Assembly: GCA_016934535.1 (NCBI GenBank)
Contig: JAFGSQ010000010.1
Span: forward strand, 16,564 to 80,563
Source: a candidate division WOR-3 bacterium
Lineage (GTDB): Bacteria; SDB-A
DNA: 64,000 bases
Direction: 5' to 3'
Within the stretch, counting starts at the first letter, position 1; each line of letters starts with the position of its first letter. The notes beneath the pieces are model-generated. The model had not been told where the DNA came from, did not search any database, and saw only the letters and a list, made by a program, of their open reading frames with translations. Of the stretch, positions 26,913 to 37,700 are shown piece by piece. A program made the translations under genes and the position numbers.

Positions 26913-28153
26913 GAAAATTATACATAACAATTTTTGTTCTGGCTTTGCTGTCTTGCAGAGAAACCAAAAGACGCGAAATCACTTTAATGGACGACTCTCT
27001 GCCTTTCCAACCTCAACCTGTTTCAGAAACTCTAACCGGCGTTTTAGACTCCGGAGAATATCTGTCATCGCTTATTACGCGCGTTGCCGCATCAAGAATG
27101 AAAACCGGTGAGATATCCCTGATATTCGGACGGCTGTTCAAAACAGAACAATGCAGACCCGGCGAAAGTTTGTTTGTTTTCGTTGAAAAGGATTCTGTTG
27201 TGTGTTTTCTTTTCAAACGCAAAGAAGACCAGATGTACAGAGTTTTCAGAACAGATTCAGGCTGGAGAGGGGAAACGGTTGAAGTTGATGTTTCCTTCGT
27301 GCCCTTCGTCATTAAAGGCAAGCTGGACGCTCAAAATCCCTCTCTATGGCAGAGCATAATCAATGCCGGAGGCAACGACGACGTTGCAGCCGCGTTCTGC
27401 AACCTGCTCGAGTATCAGGCGGATTTCACATTCAGTTCTCGGGAAGGGGATTCTTTCGAGATACTGATATTCAAAAAATATTCCGGAGGATCCTGCATTG
27501 GCAGAACTTCAATAATTTCAGGAAACTACTGGGGAAGCAGAACTTCCGGAGAGGCTTATCTTTATCCTTATTCCCGTTTTTCTCATTTCAGCCTCGACGG
27601 GCAAAGTTCCCAGAGAAGATTTCTCAGTTCCCCTGTCTCATACTCGCGGATTTCTTCGGGTTTTTCACCGGCCAGATTTCATCCCATTCTTCAATATACA
27701 AGGGCGCACAGAGGTGTAGATTACTCTGCTCCCACCGGAACCCCTGTTTCCGCGATTGCGGCGGGCACTGTCGTCTTGTCAGGATGGTCCGGAGAAGCCG
27801 GCATCGCCGTCAGAATAAAACATTCGGGGGGCGTAGAAAGCGAATACTATCATTTGAGCAAAATAGCCGACGGAATTTCGATGGGAAAAAGAATCGAACA
27901 AGGTCAGTTAGTTGGTTTCGTTGGTTCGACCGGTTTATCAACCGGTCCTCATTTGCATTTCGGCATAAAAATCAACGGCACTCATGTGGATCCGCTCCCG
28001 GTTCTTGCAAGAGCTTCCGGAGAACCTCTCCCGGAAAATGAAATGTATGTTTTTGAAAAAGCAGTCAGATATTACGATATAATAAGCACGGTTGTTTCAG
28101 ACCTCAGTTTTATTGAGATGGAGAAAACGGCGGCGGGATTTCCCGGATTCTGA
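26909..28153 (+). CDS. M23-family peptidoglycan endopeptidase, lipoprotein
   Basis: 414 residues. A signal peptide ends at a lipobox-like LLSC near residue 16. Residues about 30-230 form an OapA/LysM-like N-terminal region of unknown detail. The LytM domain (about 255-370) has HRGVDYSAPTGTPV (Zn His and Asp), EYYHLSK and the HLHFG motif. Metal ligands are intact, so it should cleave peptidoglycan cross-bridges. It overlaps the phosphoesterase gene by 4 bp. Confidence 0.9.
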   Translation: MRKLYITIFVLALLSCRETKRREITLMDDSLPFQPQPVSETLTGVLDSGEYLSSLITRVAASRMKTGEISLIFGRLFKTEQCRPGESLFVFVEKDSVVCFLFKRKEDQMYRVFRTDSGWRGETVEVDVSFVPFVIKGKLDAQNPSLWQSIINAGGNDDVAAAFCNLLEYQADFTFSSREGDSFEILIFKKYSGGSCIGRTSIISGNYWGSRTSGEAYLYPYSRFSHFSLDGQSSQRRFLSSPVSYSRISSGFSPARFHPILQYTRAHRGVDYSAPTGTPVSAIAAGTVVLSGWSGEAGIAVRIKHSGGVESEYYHLSKIADGISMGKRIEQGQLVGFVGSTGLSTGPHLHFGIKINGTHVDPLPVLARASGEPLPENEMYVFEKAVRYYDIISTVVSDLSFIEMEKTAAGFPGF

Positions 28154-28155
28154 AT

Positions 28156-29067
28156 ATGAATGCAGTTGAGATAAACGAACTTAAAAAAACATACAAAACG
28201 GGATTCTTCCCCAAAAAGATAAAAGCTCTTGACGGTCTTTCTTTCTTCGTCGGAAGAGGTAAAATCTACGGCCTTTTGGGTCCTAACGGAGCCGGAAAAT
28301 CAACTACAATGAAAATACTGAGCGGATTGATCAATAAAGACGGCGGATCTGCAAAAATTTTTTCAGAGTCGGCTGGAACAATGAAATCAAAAAGCATAAT
28401 CGGATTTCTTCCTGAAAACCCTGTCTTTTACTCTCATTTGACGGGAAAAGAATTTTTGTCTCTTTCATTCGCTCTGCTCGGAAAAACTCAAAACAAGCAT
28501 ACACTCGAAGTTTTACTCGAATCAGTCGGAATATCAAAATCATCGGAAAACCACATAAAAACTTATTCCAAAGGTATGCTTCAAAGACTGGGCATCGCTC
28601 AGGCTTTGGCAGGCGACCCGGAAGTCCTCATACTCGACGAGCCTCTTTCAGGCGTCGATCCTGTCGGAAGGGCGGAAATAAAAGAGATAATCAGAAAATT
28701 AAAATACGACGGAAAAACCGTCATCATATCAACGCACACGCTTCCGGACATCGAAGAGCTGGCCGACGACATCGGCATAATAGACAAGGGAAAACTTGTA
28801 ATGCAGGATTCTTTGCTCAACATAACGTCAAAATACAGAAACGCTTTCACTCTGGTTGTCGAGTCCGGCAAAAACGACATCAAAAAGACAGTAACTTCAG
28901 CAGTTCCGCAGAACTGCGGCGAAAACCTTTGGAAGATAGAAGGAAACAGGGAAACGCTTGAGAAAGTTATGAAGACATGCCAGACGGAAAATGTAAAAAT
29001 CATTCAATACGGCCCTTCTCTATCTCCCCTTGAACAGACTTTCGTGGATTTGATGGGCGCAAAATGA
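28156..29067 (+). CDS. ABC transporter ATP-binding protein
   Basis: 303 residues. Walker A GPNGAGKSTT, a signature-like YSKGMLQRLGIAQA in place of LSGGQ, Walker B VLILDEPLSGVDP and a downstream His switch in ISTHT. It has a C-terminal extension typical of CcmA/drug- and copper-exporter type ATPases. It overlaps the permease gene by 4 bp, so the two form an exporter-type ABC-2 system. Confidence 0.92.
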   Translation: MNAVEINELKKTYKTGFFPKKIKALDGLSFFVGRGKIYGLLGPNGAGKSTTMKILSGLINKDGGSAKIFSESAGTMKSKSIIGFLPENPVFYSHLTGKEFLSLSFALLGKTQNKHTLEVLLESVGISKSSENHIKTYSKGMLQRLGIAQALAGDPEVLILDEPLSGVDPVGRAEIKEIIRKLKYDGKTVIISTHTLPDIEELADDIGIIDKGKLVMQDSLLNITSKYRNAFTLVVESGKNDIKKTVTSAVPQNCGENLWKIEGNRETLEKVMKTCQTENVKIIQYGPSLSPLEQTFVDLMGAK

Positions 29068-29837
29068 AAAAGGTGTTTGTTCTCGCTGAAGTCACATTCA
29101 AAGTTCTTCTCAGAGAAAGGTCTCTTTATTTCATTTCTGTTTTTCCTGTTTTAATGAGCTTGATGCCAGTGCTTATTAAACCACTCGTCCTCGGAGAATA
29201 CGAAAAAATTCTTTATGATTTTTCCAACGCCACTTTTCTTTTGACCGGAATTCTCGTAGCTGTTGTCACGGGGACAACAGTTATACAGACTGAATTCAAG
29301 CAAAGGACGATATATCTTATCCTTTCCAAACCTGTCAGAAGAGATCATTATCTGATAGCCAAATTCCTGGGCATGTACTGGAGTATATTTATTCTGGAAA
29401 TATTCATTGCTCTTCTTTTTGCCGTTGTTTTTATAATGACCAAGGTGCCTTTACGTCTCGAATTCTGCCTAAATTTTATCTTTATCCAGCTTCAGCTTTT
29501 AATAGTCTGCGCTTTGAGTGTTTTTTTCTCTTCTTTCGCGACTCCGATTACCGGCGCCGTGTTCACTTTTCTTACAGTGCTTTCCGGGTTCTATCTTTCT
29601 TCAGCCTTGAATTTCAGCGACATAAGTCATAAATTGAACCCTCTGACAAAGTTTGTTGTCTCCTTATTAGCATACATTTTACCGGCTTTTTCGGAAATTG
29701 ACATTAACATCCTCGCGTACAAAAGGATCCCCCTGGGATATGATTTCGCTCTTTCCGCTGTTTCATATTCTCTGTTTTACGTTATTTCATGCCTGGCTTT
29801 GTCAATCATCTTTTTCGAAAGGAAGGAATTTTTCTGA
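29064..29837 (+). CDS. ABC-2 type transporter permease
   Basis: 257 residues with about six membrane segments. The TGTTVIQTEFKQRTIYLILSKPVRRDHYLIAKFLG region is typical of the cytoplasmic coupling loop in ABC-2 (NosY-like) permeases. It pairs with the overlapping ATPase gene. Substrate unknown. Confidence 0.88.
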   Translation: MKKVFVLAEVTFKVLLRERSLYFISVFPVLMSLMPVLIKPLVLGEYEKILYDFSNATFLLTGILVAVVTGTTVIQTEFKQRTIYLILSKPVRRDHYLIAKFLGMYWSIFILEIFIALLFAVVFIMTKVPLRLEFCLNFIFIQLQLLIVCALSVFFSSFATPITGAVFTFLTVLSGFYLSSALNFSDISHKLNPLTKFVVSLLAYILPAFSEIDINILAYKRIPLGYDFALSAVSYSLFYVISCLALSIIFFERKEFF

Positions 29838-30658
29838 GCTTTCTTGAAGCACTTAGAAGCTACCCTTCTGTTCTGCTTGGAACGTACTGGTTTTTTCTCG
29901 GAACATGTCTCGGTTCATTTTCAAACGTCTGCATATACAGAATGCCGAGAAAAATTTCCGTTGTGAAATCCCGGTCTTTTTGCCCGGAATGCGGAAAAAA
30001 AATACATTTTTACCTGAACATTCCCGTTGTTTCCTATTTGCTGCTCCAGGGAAAATGCCGTTACTGCAAAAAAGCTATCTCTCCGCGTTATCCCCTCGTC
30101 GAATTATCGGTCGGAATACTGTTCTTGTATTCTTTTGTTTTTTTCGGAACGACTCTCGACGCCGTCAGAATATCCGCTCTGCTTTTTTTTCTTTTCACGG
30201 TTTCTGCAACTGACACCGACAGATATATCGTGCCTGTAAAACTGACTTCGGCTGGAATTGTTTTCGGCCTCTTGACTTCGTTTATCAAAAACGGTTTTGT
30301 CACCCCCCTCGAAAGCCTTGCGGGGACAGCAATAGCAATTGGTACAGTCGTCTTGTTCAATGATTTGTTTTCAGCCTTATTTTCTAAAAACGGACTCGGT
30401 GACGGGGACGCGAGCGTTGCCGGATTGATAGGAGCTTACACCGGCTGGAAGGCTTCGTTTTTTTCCTTGTTTTTCGGCTCTGTTTTTGGGCTCATTTTTT
30501 CGCTGGCTCTTATGGTTTTTTTTAGAAAAAACGTCGAAAAAGACTGGCGGGATCCTGAACCGAGATGGAAAAAAATACCTTTTGTTCCTTTTATTTCAGC
30601 GGGTTTTCTGATTTGGACCGTATTGTCTAAATATTTGACGATTGATTTTTCTTTTTGA
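29834..30658 (+). CDS. Prepilin peptidase (type IV pilus/type II secretion)
   Basis: About 274 residues. GSFSNVCIYRMPR is followed by a tetracysteine Zn site (CPECG and CRYC). The two catalytic-type aspartates are in ATDTDRY and GLGDGDA. Eight or so membrane segments follow the family pattern. The frame is open to ATG 29789, but that lies inside the permease without an SD. CTG 29834, overlapping the permease stop, has AAGGAAGGA about 6 nt ahead and gives the usual N-terminus. It processes and methylates type IV prepilins. Confidence 0.88.
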   Translation: MSFLEALRSYPSVLLGTYWFFLGTCLGSFSNVCIYRMPRKISVVKSRSFCPECGKKIHFYLNIPVVSYLLLQGKCRYCKKAISPRYPLVELSVGILFLYSFVFFGTTLDAVRISALLFFLFTVSATDTDRYIVPVKLTSAGIVFGLLTSFIKNGFVTPLESLAGTAIAIGTVVLFNDLFSALFSKNGLGDGDASVAGLIGAYTGWKASFFSLFFGSVFGLIFSLALMVFFRKNVEKDWRDPEPRWKKIPFVPFISAGFLIWTVLSKYLTIDFSF

Positions 30659-33256
30659 TCACTTTTTAACTGAAATCTCAAGTTGTCCGTTTCTTTCTTC
30701 AATGTTTATTGTGTCTCCGGGATTTATGTCTCCCTTGATTATCTTTTCAGCCAGCACGTTTTCAACGTTTCTTTGAAGATATCTTTTTATCGGCCTCGCG
30801 CCGTATATAGGATCGTAAGCCTCCGACGCTATCATTTTTTTGGCATTTTCAGATATAGCAATGTTGTTTTTATTTTCTTTCAGCCTTTCTCTTATTTTTT
30901 CAATCTGTAAATCAACTATCTTTTCGACCTGTTCGACTGTCAAGGGCATGAACATGACGACTTCATCAACTCTGTTGAGGAATTCAGGCTTGAAATGGTT
31001 TCTCAGTGCGTCGAGAACGTCCTTTTTGCGTTCGTCGAACATATATCCGTCTTTTCCCATGCCTTCTACGAGCAGAGCGCTGCCTATATTGGAAGTCATA
31101 ATCAGTATCGTGTTTTTGAAGTCCACTGTCCTTCCTTTATTGTCCGTGAGTCTTCCGTCGTCCATAATCTGCAAGAGCGCGTTGAATATATCCGGATGAG
31201 CTTTTTCAATTTCATCGAAAAGTATTACGCTGTAAGGCTTTCTTCTGACGGCTTCCGTCAACTGCCCCCCCTCGTCGTATCCGACATACCCCGGAGGAGC
31301 GCCTATGAGTTTGGAAACCGTGTGCTTTTCCATGTACTCCGTCATGTCAATTCTTATGAGGTTTTCTTCCGTGTCAAAAAGCACTTCAGTCAAAGCTTTC
31401 GCAAGTTCGGTCTTTCCCACCCCGGTAGGACCGAGAAAAATGAAATTACCTATCGGTTTCGAAGGATCTTTGAGGCCGGCTCTCGCTCTCAATACCGATT
31501 TTGAAAGAGCGGAAACCGCCGGGTCCTGTCCAATTACTCTTTCGTGCAGGAGTTCTTCAAGCTTCATCAGCTTTTCTCTTTCGCCTTCGATAAGCTTATT
31601 GACTGGGATACCAGTCCAAAGAGAGACAACTCCGGCGATCTCTTCCTCCGAAACTTCTTCTCTCAAAAGCCTGCCTTCCCCTTTATCTGATCCGGCCTCG
31701 AGCGAAGCGAGTTCTTTTTCAAGATTCAGAAGTTTACCGTATCTAAGCTCAGCGGCTTTGTTCAGGTCGTATTCCCTTTCGGCTTTATCCGACTCAGTGC
31801 GGACCCTTTCAATTTCTTCCCTGACCTTGCCTATCCGGATTATTTGTTCTTTTTCCTGAGACCATTTTTTCCGCAGCTTTGAATATTTGTCTTTGTTTTT
31901 TTCAATGTCTGTTTCGATTTCGGCAAGTCTCGCTTTGCTCGCTTTATCTTTTTCTTTTTTCAAGGCTTCTCTTTCTATCTCTAGTCGGGTGATTCTCCTG
32001 TTCAGGTCGTCTATCACAGACGGCATACTGTCAATTTCAGATCTGATTTTTGCTGCGGCTTCGTCTATCAGGTCGATGGCTTTGTCAGGGAGAAACCTGT
32101 CAGATATGTATCTGTGACTCAAGACAGCCGAAGCAACAATTGCGCTGTCGAGGATTTTTATTCCGTGATGAATCTCAAACTTTTCTTTTAGGCCTCTCAA
32201 GATCGATATCGTATCTTCTACTGAAGGTTCGTCTACCAGGACCGGTTGAAAACGCCTTTCGAAAGCGGCGTCTTTTTCAATGTGTTTTCTGTATTCGTCT
32301 ATTGTTGTGGCTCCGATACAATGTATTTCACCTCTTGCAAGAAGAGGTTTTAGCATGTTACCGGCGTCGATTGATCCTTCGGCTTTTCCAGCGCCCACGA
32401 CTATGTGAAGTTCATCGATGAACATGAGAATTTTGCCTTCCGATTTCTGAACTTCATTTAAAACGGCTTTAAGTCTTTCTTCAAATTCCCCCCTGAATTT
32501 CGCTCCGGCTATTAGCGATCCCATGTCTAGGGCAAAAATCTTTTTGTCTTTCAAGCCCTCGGGAACATCGCCTCTTTCTATTCTTTGAGCGAGGCCTTCA
32601 ACTATCGCAGTCTTGCCGACTCCGGGGTCGCCTATTAGGACAGGATTGTTCTTTGTCCTTCTCAAAAGGATCCTCACGACTCTTCTTATCTCTTCGTCTC
32701 TGCCGATAACCGGATCCAGTTTGTTGGACCGTGCGAGTTCTACAAGTTCGCGCCCGTATTTCTTCAAAACGTCGTAAGTCGCTTCAGGTTCAGCGCTGGT
32801 CACTCGCTGACTTCCTCTCATTTCCATGAGCACTTTCAAGAATTTTTCTCTGTCAATTCCGAATTCGTTAAGTATCTTTCTCGTCCTCTTGCTTGCGTCA
32901 GATGTCATCGCCAGAAAAATATGCTCCACGCTGACGAATTCATCTTTCATTTTCTGTGCTTCTTCAAACGAATCTGCAAGTATCAGATTAAGATCCGATC
33001 CGATTCCCGGAGACAAGGCACCGCTTTGACCGGTCACGGAAGGATATTTCATTATTTCTTTCTCGGTTTTTTCAGCCAGACCTTGAACGTCCGTGTTCAT
33101 CCTCATTAATATCTGAGGTATGAAACCGTTTTCCTGCTGAATCAAAGCCAGAAGAAGATGCTCGGGTTCTATTATCTGATTCGCTCTTCGTGAAGCTTCA
33201 ATCTGGGAAGAGTGAACGGCCTCCTGTGCCTTTGTTGTCAATTTATTAAAATCCAT
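30659..33256 (-). CDS. clpB: ClpB-type disaggregase
   Basis: 865 residues from ATG 33256 (AAGGGGA upstream). A longer open frame to 33430 adds 58 residues with no SD. An N-terminal Clp repeat domain is followed by two AAA+ modules: Walker A GDPGVGKT and GPTGVGKT, Walker [10 protein letters not shown] and [10 protein letters not shown]. The coiled-coil M domain (about 405-520) distinguishes ClpB from ClpA/C. With DnaK it resolubilises aggregated proteins. No CIRCE element or clear sigma32 promoter is visible upstream. Confidence 0.95.
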   Translation of the reverse strand: MDFNKLTTKAQEAVHSSQIEASRRANQIIEPEHLLLALIQQENGFIPQILMRMNTDVQGLAEKTEKEIMKYPSVTGQSGALSPGIGSDLNLILADSFEEAQKMKDEFVSVEHIFLAMTSDASKRTRKILNEFGIDREKFLKVLMEMRGSQRVTSAEPEATYDVLKKYGRELVELARSNKLDPVIGRDEEIRRVVRILLRRTKNNPVLIGDPGVGKTAIVEGLAQRIERGDVPEGLKDKKIFALDMGSLIAGAKFRGEFEERLKAVLNEVQKSEGKILMFIDELHIVVGAGKAEGSIDAGNMLKPLLARGEIHCIGATTIDEYRKHIEKDAAFERRFQPVLVDEPSVEDTISILRGLKEKFEIHHGIKILDSAIVASAVLSHRYISDRFLPDKAIDLIDEAAAKIRSEIDSMPSVIDDLNRRITRLEIEREALKKEKDKASKARLAEIETDIEKNKDKYSKLRKKWSQEKEQIIRIGKVREEIERVRTESDKAEREYDLNKAAELRYGKLLNLEKELASLEAGSDKGEGRLLREEVSEEEIAGVVSLWTGIPVNKLIEGEREKLMKLEELLHERVIGQDPAVSALSKSVLRARAGLKDPSKPIGNFIFLGPTGVGKTELAKALTEVLFDTEENLIRIDMTEYMEKHTVSKLIGAPPGYVGYDEGGQLTEAVRRKPYSVILFDEIEKAHPDIFNALLQIMDDGRLTDNKGRTVDFKNTILIMTSNIGSALLVEGMGKDGYMFDERKKDVLDALRNHFKPEFLNRVDEVVMFMPLTVEQVEKIVDLQIEKIRERLKENKNNIAISENAKKMIASEAYDPIYGARPIKRYLQRNVENVLAEKIIKGDINPGDTINIEERNGQLEISVKK

Positions 33257-33316
33257 TTTTTCCCCTTTTATTTTAAAAAATACACGCTTTTGCATGTTAC
33301 GCAACCCTCTTTTGTC

Positions 33317-33345
33317 TTGAAAACGCTTGTCACGAAGAATATAAT
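33317..33345 (+). promoter_or_regulatory. Sigma70-type promoter of the ThyX-like gene
   Basis: TTGAAA (33317-33322), 17-nt spacer, TATAAT (33340-33345). Transcription would begin about 11 nt before ATG 33363, with no recognisable SD, so translation would start from a very short leader. Confidence 0.6.
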
Positions 33346-33362
33346 AATCTATATTTCGTGCT

Positions 33363-34727
33363 ATGCAGGTAAAATTGTCGGGTATAACATCGTTTGCGGA
33401 CTCCGAAAAAGCCAAACAAGCGGAAGCCATGGCGACGTCTTTTGCCAGGTGCAGCAGGTCCTCCCTTTCTCTTTTGGAATTACGTAATCAAGCGCTGGCC
33501 GACGTCGAAAGCGCGAGAAAATCAAACGAAAAAATCATTTTTGAAATGGGGCACAAATCCATCGCCGAACACGTCTGCCTCAATTTCGATTTATCCGGAA
33601 TTACCAGATTCGCCGCCGAATTCATTGAACATCACAGGTTGGCGTCGTTCACCGAAAGATCTCAGCGCTACATGAACATATTTGAAAAACCGGTTGTACC
33701 TTATGAATTTCAGGAGCCCGAAAAAAAGAAAGATTTTTTGGACATCTCGGAAAAATCAACTGCGCTTTACGAAGAACTTTCTGAAAATCTTGAGAAAAAA
33801 AACCCTTCCAGGGGTGATCCTTCGAAAGAAGACTCACGATACGCACTTACTTTGTCAGCTCCGACTCAATTGGGGATGACGGTCAACGCAAGATCTCTCG
33901 AGCATATAATTGTCACGCTCAGAAACTCCGGCCTCGCTGAAACAGAAAACATCGCCGGCCTGCTCGAGTCCGAAGCAAAAGAACACATCCCGTCTCTCAT
34001 AAGGCACACTGCAGGAGCAACGGCACAATTGGCAGTAAGACCGATTTCCTCATCAAACGTGAATTCAGAGGCCGTAAAACTCGTCTCGTTCACTGAAAAT
34101 GCCGATTCAAAAATCGCTTCGGGTTTGATTTTTGAGTCAGAAGGCGTTTTCCAGGAACCTGAAAAACTGTCCGAGCAGAGAAAAAAAGAAGTGATTTTAA
34201 ATATTTATAAAAACCTGAACGTTCACGATCCGCTTCCCCGTTCTTTTGAACTCGCCGACTTCACTTTTTCTATAAATCTTTCTTCCTGCGCTTTCGCTCA
34301 GCTTAAGAGACACAGAATGATGACTTTATTAAACAGCTTACCTGATCCCGCCCTCGGATTCGTCATCCCGGAATCAGTAATTACAGCCGGTTATGAAAGC
34401 AAATTCCGCGAGCTGTCACTTCAATCGGAAGAAGCTTGGAAAAAAGACGGAATGAAAATATCATCTTCGTATCTTCTCGCAAATTCATTTAAAAGAACAG
34501 TACTCGTAAGGATGAATGCACGGGAACTTTGCCATTTTTCAAGATTGAGGATGGACAGTCACTCTCAATGGGAAATAAGAAAATTGGCCGACGATATAAT
34601 CGGTCTGGTTTTTGAAAAAGCGCCCTTGTCTTCATTGTTGTGTTGCGGCAAAGACTCTTTTGAAAAAGTCAAAACTTCTCTCACCTCATCTCAATTTAAC
34701 CGGTTTTCAAAGCGTCATTCTAAATAG
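33363..34727 (+). CDS. Two-domain ThyX-like (FAD-dependent thymidylate synthase) protein
   Basis: 454 residues, about twice the usual ThyX length, apparently two fused ThyX-like domains. The first (about 1-215) has [15 protein letters not shown] at 90-104, matching the ThyX motif except that the first Arg is His. The second (about 225-454) has [11 protein letters not shown] at about 315, keeping RHR but lacking the ERSxRY half. The active site may thus be split between domains. ThyX makes dTMP using folate and FAD. The assignment to the family is good, but catalytic competence is unproven. Confidence 0.78.
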   Translation: MQVKLSGITSFADSEKAKQAEAMATSFARCSRSSLSLLELRNQALADVESARKSNEKIIFEMGHKSIAEHVCLNFDLSGITRFAAEFIEHHRLASFTERSQRYMNIFEKPVVPYEFQEPEKKKDFLDISEKSTALYEELSENLEKKNPSRGDPSKEDSRYALTLSAPTQLGMTVNARSLEHIIVTLRNSGLAETENIAGLLESEAKEHIPSLIRHTAGATAQLAVRPISSSNVNSEAVKLVSFTENADSKIASGLIFESEGVFQEPEKLSEQRKKEVILNIYKNLNVHDPLPRSFELADFTFSINLSSCAFAQLKRHRMMTLLNSLPDPALGFVIPESVITAGYESKFRELSLQSEEAWKKDGMKISSSYLLANSFKRTVLVRMNARELCHFSRLRMDSHSQWEIRKLADDIIGLVFEKAPLSSLLCCGKDSFEKVKTSLTSSQFNRFSKRHSK

Positions 34728-34747
34728 ATTTTTTTGCGGAGCTAAGA

Positions 34748-37700
34748 ATGTCAGAAAATGAACAAAAAGCAGCCGAAATCCTGAACAAAAAACTCACCCT
34801 GGAGGGGAGAGAGCGTGAAATCTCCATGCTTGTTGCAAAACTGCAGTACACTCTTTCAGGTGAAGGGATATTCGCTCTTGTTACGGGTGCAGACGGAATA
34901 GGAAAAACCCGTTTTCTCGAAGAATTCCGATCGAAAATCCTCTGCCCTCCTTTCATAGTTCTTCACGGTAAAGCTTCGGGAAAAGTTACCTTCATGTCCG
35001 TGTTTTCCTTTTTGATAAGCTCTTTTCTGAATTCTCAAAAAGGAAAATCCAAACTAATCGCTTCGCTGATCCCTGCCGACACCGCAAGGATCATATCCGC
35101 TTATTGCCCTTTGATTTCCGAACATTATCCGTATTCCGTTCTAAAAGTACCCCCGGCCGGAAAAGAAGCCGTTTTTGATTCTTTTTTAAAAATCATAAAG
35201 AAAATATCCTCATTGTGGCCCCTGGTAATAGTTATTGACGATGCGGATTATATGGACTCAGGTTCAATCGAATTTCTCGAATATCTGGGATCCAACATCT
35301 ATGACTGTTCCATCTTTGTGATTGCCGGCGCACTAAACACAGGATTTCTCTCTTCAGCCAGATTTTCTTCCGAACTAATCGTATTGAAACCTTTGGATGT
35401 GAAAATGGTGGAGGATTCACTACGTTGTTTTTTTCAAAAACATATTAACCGTGAATTCGTAGAATGGGTTCACTTCCAAACAAAAGGAATTCCTTTTTTC
35501 ATTGACGAAATTATAAAAACTCTCTTGCGGTCAAACATAATATATTACAAAGACGGGACATGGAAAGTTGACGATTTCTATGAGGACGTAAAACTTCCGG
35601 AAAACGTCGCTGTTTTTTTGAAAGAGAAATTTGAAAAACTTTCAAAAGAAGAATATGCTTTGCTTTCTTCGGTTTCAGTCCTGGAAAGCGCTTTCCCGGA
35701 ACAGGCCGCCGTATTTATTTCAGAAAACATTGTTTCCGACCCGATTAAGACGATTTCGTCACTCGTGAATAAAAATTTTCTTGTCAAGGACGAAAACTCT
35801 CTGACCGATTTTCAAAATCCGCTGATTCGAAAAGCGATTTTCGAAATCACAAAAGAAAGTGACAAAAAACGATCCCACAGAAAAGCAGCCAGGTTTTTCT
35901 CGAAAGGTAAATTTCAGGACCCGCTTTTAGAAACCTACCATCTCACGAGGTTTTTGACGTCTGATGAATATAATATTCCACTCGCAAAGAAAATTGAAGC
36001 GGCCGCCGATCATTACAAAAAAATTCAGAATTGGGAAAGTGTTGCGGAATACATGAAAATGCTGGTTCAATTGATGAAAGAAATTCCAGAATTCAGTGAT
36101 ACCGACGTTCTTGAAGTCCAATCAAAGCTGCTTATAATTTTCTCTAACCTTAAATCTGAAGCCTTTAATGAAAAGCAATACACGGATTTAATAACCCGGC
36201 TTTTTTCGGCGGGTCTTATTCAAGACGCTGTCTCTTTGTCAAACTTCCTTTCGAGGAATTATCTCGAAAGATTCGAGTATAAAAAAGCCAGGAAACTGAT
36301 GGACGAGACAATCTCCCTTATACCGGAGAGAATGAAAGAAGAAAAGTGGAAACTGAAATACAACAACTGCCTTTTACTCACAAAACAGGGACATTACACA
36401 AAAGCCTCTTCTGAATGCGAAATCCTGATAAAAGAGATCGATTCAAAAATAAGCCCGTCAGGAAAATGGTACCCGATGAATCTTTTAGGTTCGATATTTT
36501 TTCTCACGGGTAAACTACAAAAAGCGCGTAACATATATGAGCTTTCTGTTGAAATAGCCGACAAAGCCGGTGATAAAAACAGCAAAAGCGTCTCTTTCGG
36601 AAATCTTGGTCTGGTTCTTCGCGAAATCGGGGAAATCGACCTCGCTCTGAAATTCACGAGAGAGAGCTTTGAATTATTCCATGAAACAGGAAATACAATG
36701 AAAATCGCCAAAACTCACGATTTTCTGTCGAGCTTTGCTCTCATAAAACAAGATTTAGCCCTTTCAAAAATGCATTCTTTTACTTGCAGGGAACTTGCCG
36801 AAAAAAAGGGGATGAGTGCACTCGTTCTTGAATCCAGAATCAAACTCTGCCGGATACTGCTGGAAGAGATGGATTTCAGCGGAGCCGAAAAAGAATTTTT
36901 GGACATCTCGCGTGAGCATTTCGGAGAATTGGAAAGTTCGTTGAAAACCGAGCTCTCTCTTACAGGTTCGTATATACAGCAGGAAAAACGCCAATTTAAT
37001 GAAGCCATGAACTCACTTGAACAGACGCTTGAACTGTGTAAAAAAAACAAGATGAAAATCCTCGAGGCAGTCGTTCTTTCGAGAAAAGCTCAAATTCGGG
37101 CTCTTCTCCGCAACCCCAAAAAAGCGGTCGATGAATTCATTTTGGCTGAAAACATACTTAAAAAATCAGGAGCGGTTTTCTCTCTCGCAAGGCAGAAAGC
37201 CGAATTCGGTCTGTGTTTAAAAGGTGAAAAAGGGAACAAGTATCTTCTTGAGGCGTTTGATCTTTTCGAAAAGATGCGTTTGCCTGAACAGACGGAATAT
37301 TTCGCCGCCAGATCCGGTTTGAAAACGCCTTTTCCAAACCTTTCTTTGACCGGAGTTAAAAAAAAATCAAAGAGTAAAAAACTTAAAATAACCACCTTCG
37401 GCGGTTTGACGGTGGAAGACACTGAATTGAAAAGAGTTTTTTCAGACAGGGAATGGGGATCGAGAAAAGCGAAGGAACTTCTCGCCCTCCTGCTGGTTTT
37501 TTCCGGTAGTAAAGGCGCGACTAGAGAAATGCTTGAAAATCAGCTCTGGCCTGACAAAGGACCCAAAGAATCCCAAAACAATTTTCACGTTACCCTGACG
37601 CATTTAAGAAAGACAATCGGCGCAGAAGCAGTTATCTGCGAAGAACCTTTTTACAGGCTCGACAACAGTAAATTCACCGTAGATTGCTACGAATTCGATA

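Noticed and set aside
31305-31859. Plus-strand ORFs opposite clpB and opposite the cyclase gene (e.g. 41976-42515)
   Set aside because: Mirror ORFs of highly conserved minus-strand genes, with no start signals.
33257-33362. CIRCE or sigma32 heat-shock control of clpB
   Set aside because: No TTAGCACTC inverted repeat and no CTTGAAA/CCCCAT pair on the clpB strand.
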